The notes under the pieces: model-generated | The model's database searches: none | Told to the model about the DNA's origin: nothing | What the model saw: the letters and a program-made list of their open reading frames with translations, nothing else | From: Megalonaias nervosa | Lineage: Eukaryota > Mollusca > Bivalvia > Unionida > Unionidae | Assembly (NCBI GenBank): GCA_016617855.1 | Contig: JAECUM010009720.1 | Span: 1 to 64,000, forward strand | DNA: 64,000 nucleotides | Reading direction: 5' to 3' | Program-made: the position numbers and the translations under genes | Part shown: in pieces, positions 56,075 through 64,000 of the stretch | Position numbering within the stretch: the stretch's first letter is position 1 | Layout: the number at the start of each line of letters is the position of its first letter

Positions 56075-56251
56075 GTCATGGTCTATACCTCTGGCTACGC
56101 AAATTTATAAAGGGCTACGGTAATAGTCTTTTTGCTACAATTCAGTTCGCCATTCCGGAGGGATAGATATGTCATCACTGATAGATTCCTTTAAGAGGCG
56201 AATTACATTAGTACCGATAATAACAGAGCACTCTGCGTTAAAAGTAGTATC

Positions 56252-56692
56252 CTAGATGACCAACATTGGAACATTGATATATAATGTTGAACAGGTTGGG
56301 AGTGTAACAGTACACTCAATATACCCTGTATATTTTAGTAGGGCACCATCTGCAGTGGTTAGTTTGAGACCTAGTGTATCCAGTGGCAACAATTTCGGTC
56401 TGTCATCCAAGGAATTATATATATTATGAGATATGGTAGAAATCATTGATCCCGAATCGATGAGTGCTGTAAAAATAGTGTTATTTATAGTTACAGTACC
56501 CTCATTCGATACGCCACCCAACCGTTCGGCAAAGGTATGGCCATTATGTTCAACAACCTCTGTTTGACGCATAACAGAGCTGGTTAACCTTTTGATTTGG
56601 TTCGACTGGTTACTGCTGACAAGATTGACATTTCCTCTTTTCAGAATTCCGAGACGAGACCCTCTACCTCGGGATCCCACGGTTGGCGCCAT
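56252..56692 (-). pseudogene. Aspartic protease ORF of the gypsy-type element
   Basis: 146 codons, intact in frame, starting at the ATG that overlaps the primer binding site. The first 30 residues are Gly/Arg-rich (SRGRGSRLG). Around residue 95 is ALIDSGSMIST, the retropepsin DSG active-site motif (usual D-S/T-G), with hydrophobic flaps following. A gag capsid or zinc knuckle is absent. The frame ends at a stop that separates it from the RT part. Confidence 0.8.
56673..56691 (-). promoter_or_regulatory. Primer binding site (tRNA-Lys-like)
   Basis: One base after the 5' LTR the minus strand reads TGGCGCCAACCGTGGGATC, similar to the tRNA-Lys primer site (TGGCGCCCAACGTGGGG). The ATG of the first ORF overlaps its first bases. 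Confidence 0.65.
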
Positions 56693-57225
56693 TGTAATAC
56701 CTCTAGCGGGAGAAATAACAAAGTTACGCCTCCGTGGGTTCTTGGAATTTAATCAGACGTGATGATTAAATGAATCACCAGAAGACGAAGAAGACGACCT
56801 ACAACATATACACATGAAATATATAAATAATTAAAAGGAAACGAATTTATCACACAAGGACAATTCACAAAATGATAAGGAGCGGAATCATTATAAAACT
56901 ATCACAATGGAATTACTAAAAACTTACCAGCGCCGTGTAGTATTCTGATGTACAATAGTTATTTTCTTCGATACCATTTACAAAGTATTGAGTAACTTAT
57001 TGCACCCAGAAATGTTGATGTGGAGTCCTGAAAAGTCGTTGGAGGAGTGAACAATGAAACAGGGAACTTGTTAATGTTATCGGCGGTTGCATGTTAGGCA
57101 CGTGCAATGCAAGCAACGCACATACTACTAACATGTATGTGGACATTGGACATCACTGTACTGAATATTAAACACCAAAATATTAAACGCACACAAACAA
57201 TAACAATAACAAACAGTGGTTTACA
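56693..57225 (-). repeat. 5' LTR of the gypsy-type element (533 bp)
   Basis: TGTAAACCACTG...GGTATTACA on the minus strand. It retains a U5-end stretch (CCCACGGAGGCGTAACTTTG...) missing from the 3' LTR. Confidence 0.92.
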
Positions 57226-57229
57226 CTAT

Positions 57230-59050
57230 GTTATTTGTAATGTATGTGGTATCTAGTATATACAGACACACTGTAAGTCATCTCACCCTGTCATGTCCTA
57301 TTTCTTTAAAACAACCACTAAACATGCAAAGACAGGTTTGTAGTGAAAATGCATCACACATTTAATCATTTGTACAAATGAACTTCGACACATCGACCCT
57401 TCAGGGTGCGACTCTAATCACAATCATTTTTCCACGTTTGTTTTTTAGCTCTGAACTTTACGCTGTTTCCCGATCCAATAAATCATATGTTAAACAAAAG
57501 TACACTCAAAGGAGAACTCACGGTGAAGTTCTTGTCATTGAGTATCCGGCATCTGAGAGGCAGGACTGTCAACAAAGCACCCGTTGTGGGTCATTACTCA
57601 CTGTGCACTGTCGCCAAATAGCAAACAGAAAACCACGACATAATGCTCAAATTCTTAAGAATTACCTTTGAACCAATATAAAAATGCCTAAATCTAACTC
57701 TTGTATCACCACCAAAATGAGAAAAGGAAAACAAAATGCTCTAACAATAGACTGTGGCTACATTTGTGGGTACTGAACCGGAAGTAGCAATTGCGAGATG
57801 AGTCCACCCATCCTGATTTCAAGGGATTTAATTTAAGCTTTAACATCAAATTACGCATTTATAAACTTTCTGTAGTCAATTCCAAAGGTTTTATATGTGT
57901 AGAGTTTAAATTATACAAAGGAAGTTAGGCATATAGACCCGTCTGAATGAAGTAACTAATAGACAATTCTGCCCAATTTATCTGGATGGTGAACAAGCCT
58001 GCACTTGGTCGAAAGACTTTGCAGTATTTGTCAACAGACAAACAAAAGATCTGTTTTGTATTCTGTTTATGTTTTGTAGGTTCATAACTATTTCCTTGAG
58101 ATTCATAAAGTTTATTTCAAATACCAAACACTATAAAATCAATAGCAAAGTCTGTCACTAGGTTATACCAGTATGGCTGCTGTTGATGTCATGATGGAAG
58201 GGTCTACACAAACATGCAATGACGTAGGCAAACATAGATAATAAATATCACAGGAACAAAAATACATGTAATTGTTATCATTGAGAAAAGGATAGAAACA
58301 ATAATGTGCAAACTTATATCTTCTGCTGAACCGCCAAAATTGGGGTTGGGGTGGGGATGGGTGGGGGTGGAGACAACGAAAAACTTGTATCGAATCTCTT
58401 TCCAGAAAAGCTCAAACTTTGATTAAACTAGGAGGTTGTTACTGTGACAAAAATTATTGTAAATGCATGTATGATGTGTGTCTGATCCAGCCCAGACCTT
58501 GGTGATGACAGTCATGGCGGGGGGGTGGGGGGGAGCTCACCCAGGCTCTTTATATGAAAGTATATATGTTTGATATATGTTTGAAGTTTTAACATTTTCT
58601 AAATATTGGTAGAGACTTGCAGCAGTTCGAGTTTGCCTTTTTTTTTTACCAAGAGTTCCTCAGATGAACTGACGCTCTACTGAGCAAAAAGAATTTGCAG
58701 GAATTCACGCGATTTAAGTTTCTTCCGTACTTTTATCTTTTAGTCTAATTGCTGAGCTTTGAAATCATCTCAGATATTTTTTAATCAAATCGAACATACC
58801 AGGTTTGGTTCCAACGCTATTTCCTTTCTGTTTGAGTTATGTTTACAAGATAGGTGCAGTAAAAAGATATCTTCCTGTCCTTTCACCTCGAATATAACTG
58901 AAGGGTCTCAGGCACTATTAAGAACTACCAACATACTAAGTTTGATCCATATTTTAAAAAAACAAAACAAACAAAATCAAACAAATTCAATGTATACATT
59001 GCATATATCCACAATCTGGGTTTGTGTTATCGTGTTCACAAGCCGACACT
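57230..59050. other. Intergenic, nothing recognised
   Basis: ORFs at 57378-57671 and 58759-59052 (plus) show no domain, coding bias or splice support. Contains G-rich tracts at 58340-58375 and 58519-58532. Confidence 0.5.
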
Positions 59051-59051
59051 G

Positions 59052-59056
<5 letters not shown>

Positions 59057-59140
<84 letters not shown>
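59057..59140. repeat. (TA)n tract
   Basis: Over 80 bp of nearly pure TA with one TG interruption. Confidence 0.97.
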
Positions 59141-59950
59141 CATTGTGTTCATAGGCTCAATCAAGTATTGATATGTCATCAGTGGCAATTGGCTTTAACC
59201 CAAGGTCACGGGTTTGCTTTTCAAACTTGTTCTAAATGACTGATATACTGGTGGTCAAATCTTCACCACTTACAGTCAGAATATATTGCATTAGTGTTTT
59301 AATGAAAAGCACATTACAAATCCCACCATTTGTTTATGATGAGTAGTGATATTTAGATTTATAGACGACTGCTGTTGGGGGTCAGATCAATACCATTGTC
59401 ATTCCGGTCCTGTTGCATTGGTGTTGTAATGAAAAGCCTAATACTATTTGGAATGAAATAGATCCCCGGGCTGATACTCTATAACACGACTTAGGACCTT
59501 TCTCGAAGTTTAGGAGGAGTAGAGATTAAATCTACAAATGGTTTTCTTTTGCTTTTTTCCACTTATATTGACTGCTTACGTTTTGTCTGCATTATTGAAA
59601 TGCTTGCAGTGTTGTTCGAACGTTCCCATGTTTCGTCTTATCCATCTTTGCACCAAGAAAATGAACTTTAAAAACAGTGGTGAGACTTTTTCATTTTAAA
59701 AACATTTTAGGACTGTCATTCAGTTATGAAAAGTACGTTACTTTAAGATCTTTGAATTAAACAAATTTAGCACGTTTTTAACCCTTCTCCCACACCCACC
59801 CTCAATAACTTCCATAAATTTATGTCCAATGACATTCATTATAAAAGATGTAATTCCTCCTAAATTTTTCTTTATTTTTAATTCAGATAGTTGCCATCAC
59901 TTGCAAGCAATAAAATGGATATATACAGCCTGATATTGGTAAAACTTTAC
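59141..59950. other. Intergenic, nothing recognised
   Basis: No ORF with a domain. A duplicated phrase of the type 'gtcag(a)tc(a)...cattagtgttttaatgaaaag' (59276-59312 and 59380-59437) hints at an old repeat. Confidence 0.4.
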
Positions 59951-59954
59951 AACC

Positions 59955-61600
59955 AAGGTTCGTCCATCGGAGTCGATGATGACCATTTAATGTCATCGAA
60001 TTCACTGGGGGTGGATCCGGAGATGGCTGATCAGTCCAATCCGGGCCCGGAAGCGTCTGTTGCAGAGGGGACATGGATGTACAGGTTGCTGACTGAGAGT
60101 TGCGGAACTGGTGTTCCTGGATTTGCGCAGAGCACGTTTTTCAGATGCGTCCACCAGTCTTTTCTGTTCAAAGGCTTCCGCACTGGCATTGACTTTACTG
60201 CGCCAAGCAGATCGGTCAGCAGCGACACTCTCTCGGCTGTCAGTGTCAATGCCAAAGTTCTTCAGCGAGGCCTTGAGGGTGTCCTTGTACCTCTTCTTTT
60301 GACCACCGTGAGATCTCTTGCCTTGCTGTAGCTCTCCATAGAACACCTTCTTGGGTAGGCGTTCTTCCGGCATGCGGAAAAACATGGCCAGCCCATCGGA
60401 GTTGTGCCCTGCACAGCATGGTGTGGATGCTTGACATGCCGGCCTGAGTGAGCACCTCTGTGTTCGGTACCTTGTCTTGCCATCTGATCATCAGCAGTTT
60501 TCTCAGGGAGCTCAGGTGGAAGTGGTTCAGTTTTTTTAACATGGCGGCTATATACAGTCCAGGTCTCGCAAGCATACAGGAGGGTGAGGAGAACAACCGC
60601 TGCGTAGACTTTGAGTTTGGTGGCAAGCTTGATGCCTCTCCTATCCCAGACATTTGAGCGTAGTCTGCCAAATGCTACGCTGGCTTTGGCAATCCTGGTG
60701 TTGATCTCATCTCATATGTGGACTGCTTGTGAGAGGGTACTGCCGAGGTATGTGAACCTGTCCACATTTTTGAGCTTTTGGCCATTGACAGTGATGGATG
60801 GTTCCAGGTAATCTATTCCAGAGCTGGCTGATGCAGAACCTCGGCCTTGCTGGTGGAGATGGTGAGTCCGAAGTTGGTGCACGCTGTGGAAAAGAGGTTC
60901 ATGCTCTGTTGCATGCCTGCCTCCGTGCTGGCGTTGAGGGCACAGTCATCTGCAAACAGAAAGTCGCGAATGTTCTCAACTTGAACTTTGGTTTTGGCTT
61001 GAAGCCTCCTCAGGCTGAACAACTTCCTATCCTTACGGTATCGGAGACCGACTCCCACATCGCTGTTTCTGAAAGCATCCATCAGCATAGCGGAGAACAT
61101 GAGGCTGAAGAGAGTGGGAGATAAGACGCATCCTTGTTTCACACCATTCGTAACGGCAAAGGGTTCGGAATAGTTACCCTGGTCCTGGACTCTGGAAAGC
61201 ATGCCATCATGAACTTGCTTCACCATTTCAATGAAGACTTCTGGACATCCAAATCTGGTCATGATCTTCCAAAGGTCTTCGCGGCTGACAGTGTCGAATG
61301 CCTTAGTCAGGTCTACGAAGGTGGTGTATAGCTGGACATTTTGTTCCTGACACTTTTCTTGCATCTGCCTGGCAGCGAAGATCATGTTGATGGTGCCTCT
61401 CTCCTTTCTGAAGCCACACTGACTTTCTGGCAGTAGGTCATGATTAAGGTACTCTTTGAGTCTGTTCAGCAGTAGCCTGGCGAGGACCTTGCCCGTGATG
61501 CAGAGAAGAGAGATTCCTCTATGGTTGTTGCAGGATTGGCGATTTCCTTTGCGTTTGTAAATGTGAATAATGGATGCATCTTTGACAATAATGCATACAA
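59955..61600 (-). pseudogene. 5'-truncated non-LTR retrotransposon (LINE)
   Basis: The minus strand opens at 61625 with a 270-codon frame covering the RT core: ASIIHIYKRKGNRQS, NHRGISLLCI, PESQCGFRKERGT, FVDLTKAFDTV (first catalytic Asp), VTNGVKQGCVLSPTLFSLMF and FLFADDCALNA (catalytic DD intact), ISTSKAEVLHQ. After 60813 the product continues in other frames: LSSLRKLLMIRWQDKVPN and AQLRWAGHV (60246-60671), then GKRSHGGQKKRYKDTLKASL and a C-terminal C2H2-type finger CPLCNRRFRARIGLISH..H (60002-60385). The endonuclease half is missing; homology stops near 61595. The 3' end is near 59955. The RT core is undamaged, so the insertion may be fairly young, but the frameshifts kill the protein. Confidence 0.88.
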
Positions 61601-61639
61601 CCAATAATGAATCCATGACACACAATATTAAAATGAATT

Positions 61640-63150
61640 TATACGATTTCTGGATAATATATTCATTGAAATCATGGTAACAGAATGGGTGATGAGTTTA
61701 CGGTTCTTTTCATAACGATTTATATTTCGTTGATATAGATCAATTAAACTACGCAAAACAAACTTTAGGAGAAATAAGGAGATGAAAAAGCAAACAAGAG
61801 AAATTTAATACATATCTAGTAAAAGATAAAGATCACTGAACTGATGGAAAACACTAGTCTATGCAATTGCAGTCTGTAATTAGTGTATGGTTAAATATGC
61901 AAATTTTCCATATCAAAATAAAAAATACGGTGTTAATTAGGCTTATATTCAAAGAACAATGACGTCATCTAAAACAGCAAACCAAGTAACTTTGATGATT
62001 TATTTCTGTACAGGAAGATTATCATCATTTATTTAGATGGTATTCAGTTTGGCAGGTAGATGTGAATATATACAAATAAATACACCTATGTTCAATGTTC
62101 ACAGTACCTGAATTTGTGAACTGCACGGCAAGTATGTTTTCTTCTAAACGTACTCCATGTAATATTTCTTGTACAGATTCTTACAAATATGATTCATTTT
62201 TAAACTGTCTTTTGGATTAATGGATTATCCTGGAAACGATTATTTTTGTTTCATCTAAAGTGATTTTCGGATCTGCATTTTGCCAAGCTAAATGAGAATG
62301 CTTATGCAATCAACGTGCTTGCACAATTCGCAACATGATCAGTATTCAAAATAACAAATATATCCTCTGTTTTCCTCTGTAAAGATACTATAAGGGCATT
62401 TTACTCGTAGTTCGTTGATACCATAATTAATGAGCAACAAGAATAAAGTGGGACTTAGTACACAGCCTGTCTCGTACCCGCTTTACATGGAAACCAAATA
62501 TGCTCAATCTTGAGTAGTTTCGTATCAGATTCTTAGGCTTACACTGATTTAAGTATATACTTGAATTTACCCTGAATACCTCTTCTTGGAAATAACACAC
62601 AATATTACAGTTATGTATAATATGAGCAGAAAATATAGACATTTTCTTCCAGTATGAAAAAAATACAAAATAAAAAGATATACCTTGAAACTGTTAGAGG
62701 AAACAGGAAAATAATTTTGAAAAATACATGAATATCTGGCTCTTGGGACTAAATGATGTGTTACCATATATCAAAGCAAATTCACTTACACTTTGCAAGG
62801 TTGTTTATATAGATTTCTAATGTAACCTGGGTTCATAAGGTTTTGGGCTGTTTATGCTATGGTGATATTATTCATCATTAATGCTAACTGTTGGGAAATT
62901 TACAAAAAGCTTGGCATTAGATAGTGAATTTTGTAACAACCGAAAAGATGAAATTATGAATGATGTTGCGCTTAAAAGATTTTGTACAAATAATACTAAT
63001 TGACATCAATGTATTGGAAATACTGTTAAGTTCTGGTCTTTTGAAAGTGGCTGGAGTTGGTTGATTGCATTTTTTTTAAAACCCCGAAATATGCGAGCAG
63101 TTATATTTTATCTTTCAAATTATTCTGTGGAATTAATTAATTAACTCTCT
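61640..63150. other. Intergenic, nothing recognised
   Basis: AT-rich; a TGACGTCA element at about 61960 stands alone. Small ORFs show no domain. Confidence 0.5.
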
Positions 63151-63174
63151 GAAGAAGAAGAAAAACCTTTTAAC

Positions 63175-63330
63175 CTTGTCCTTGGCTCTTCCATGCGGAT
63201 CAAGCCTGCTCTGCCCATCTACCTTGATACCTGTCTAGATAGGTTACCAGATCGGAACCTTGGCTAGCGAAGATGTGCACTGCCTTGTTGCAATAGGTAC
63301 TTTAAACACAACAACAACAACAACTACAAA
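63175..63330 (+). mobile_element. Possible SINE 3' part with (AAC)n tail
   Basis: GC-richer stretch 'cttggctcttccatgcggat...ttggctagcgaagatgtgcactgcc' ending in ACAACAACAACAACAAC. The tail resembles SINE family 2, but the body does not match; no tRNA head. Confidence 0.35.
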
Positions 63331-63786
63331 TTAAAAGGAAGCAAAAGCTGCAACAAAATAGATTGTAACCACGACCGATTGTTCCAGATATAATGGCGTG
63401 TCGAATTACCGCGGCAGTAATGTCACCATGCATAACATCTGATATCCTGCATGTAAAAAATATGCCAGGAAGTTTGCATAACCGTGTATATTAAAAATTG
63501 GAAGAATAGCTCTTTTCATGGTACACATAATCGTTGATTTCCTTTACATGTACAGTTTAAGGGAGTGGTTAAATCCCATTCATACCATATCTAGTTCCCA
63601 TCCGCAATCTCAAGATTGCATGATCCTTTCCCCCTCGCGATGATTAGTGAACGAAAGTAGCATAAAATTCTGCTTTCGTTGATGAGATTGTAATCATAGA
63701 GGTGATGCTCTGGGTCGTATTTACGACAATAAGATGCATCGCAACATAGAATTAATGTAAAACAAGGTATTTCAATGAAAATTGCT

Positions 63787-63978
63787 TCATAACTCATCAT
63801 CGGAGTCGAAATATGCCTCATCATCACCGGAGTCGAAATATGCCTCATCGATGGCTTCAATAAGTTCACGCATCAAAGCGCGAAACGTCCTCGGGTCTAT
63901 GACGTTGTTGGTGTGCAACGGCTGACAGATTGATGCGTCCTCATTAATGACTTCTGATGCGTTGTTTCCCGCGTGAAC
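63787..63978 (-). CDS. Candidate C-terminal exon of an unknown gene
   Basis: After an acceptor-like CACTCTTGTGGTAG, 63 codons run without a stop to TGA (63787-63789). The product includes ASICQPLHTNNVIDPRTF, a helix ALMRELIEAI, then the duplicated acidic segment DEAYFDSGD/DEAYFDSDD and a final DEL. The base composition is more GC-rich than the surroundings. No start codon exists in frame, so upstream exons would lie beyond the window. The duplicated nucleotide segment (catcatcggagtcgaaatatgcct type) is almost exact. The end DDEL is reminiscent of ER-retrieval signals but is outside the strict KDEL pattern. Family unknown. Confidence 0.45.
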   Translation of the reverse strand, partial: VHAGNNASEVINEDASICQPLHTNNVIDPRTFRALMRELIEAIDEAYFDSGDDEAYFDSDDEL

Positions 63979-64000
63979 CTACCACAAGAGTGTTTCCAAT

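Larger units (their letters stand above)
51430..57225 (-). mobile_element. Ty3/gypsy-type LTR retrotransposon (degraded, no gag)
   Basis: Both LTRs begin TGTAA and end TTACA and are flanked by 'ctat' on each side (51426-51429 and 57226-57229). Transcription is right to left. Internal order is protease, RT, RNase H, integrase, basic/Pro-rich pol C-terminus, the Ty3/gypsy order. Multiple frameshifts and lost catalytic residues show it is dead. There is no gag: the protease ORF follows the 5' LTR directly. Confidence 0.92.

Overview
The window is animal nuclear DNA: AT-rich, intron-rich and full of transposons, with no prokaryotic operon. Spliced exons, tRNA-derived SINEs, LINEs, an LTR retrotransposon, MITEs, long (TA)n and (CT)n tracts, and tandem blocks built on GACCTTTTGACCCCAAAATC-like units suggest a lophotrochozoan, most likely a mollusc. 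That assignment is inference from repeat style.

Region 1 (about 0.7-41.4 kb, minus strand) appears to be one long gene. I assembled it from splice signals and matching intron phases. It runs from a signal-peptide exon (41142-41318) through a small exon (31277-31340), a four-cysteine exon resembling the start of the testican/SPOCK cysteine region (22158-22251) and a histidine/lysine-rich exon (1524-1926) to a final exon with a degenerate EF-hand (688-852). The five exons total 903 nt, exactly 301 codons including the stop. The predicted product is a secreted testican/SPARC-like protein of about 300 residues, with no Kazal module that I could find. A TATA-like box and an initiator lie upstream of exon 1.

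Its introns hold most of the repeats: three SINE families (several copies with clear target-site duplications), decayed LINE pieces, seven copies of a modular palindromic foldback element, other MITEs, a solo LTR, a 33-bp minisatellite and three dispersed tandem-repeat families.

Region 2 (45.2-50.4 kb) is a broken virus-like or Polinton-like block. It has a family-B DNA polymerase pseudogene (DNA_pol_B_2 type) on the plus strand, a divergently oriented zinc-knuckle gene remnant about 110 bp away, and an upstream low-complexity ORF behind a CRE, TATA and hairpin cluster.

Region 3 (51430-57225, minus strand) is a Ty3/gypsy-type LTR retrotransposon with both LTRs and a target-site duplication. 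It is degraded and has no gag: its first ORF starts one base from the LTR, inside the primer binding site. Its solo LTR relative is at 26912-27469.

Region 4 (59.9-61.6 kb, minus strand) is a 5'-truncated non-LTR retrotransposon with an intact RT core and a C-terminal zinc finger. At the right edge (63787-63978, minus) an acidic C-terminal coding exon with a short internal duplication probably belongs to another gene running off the window.
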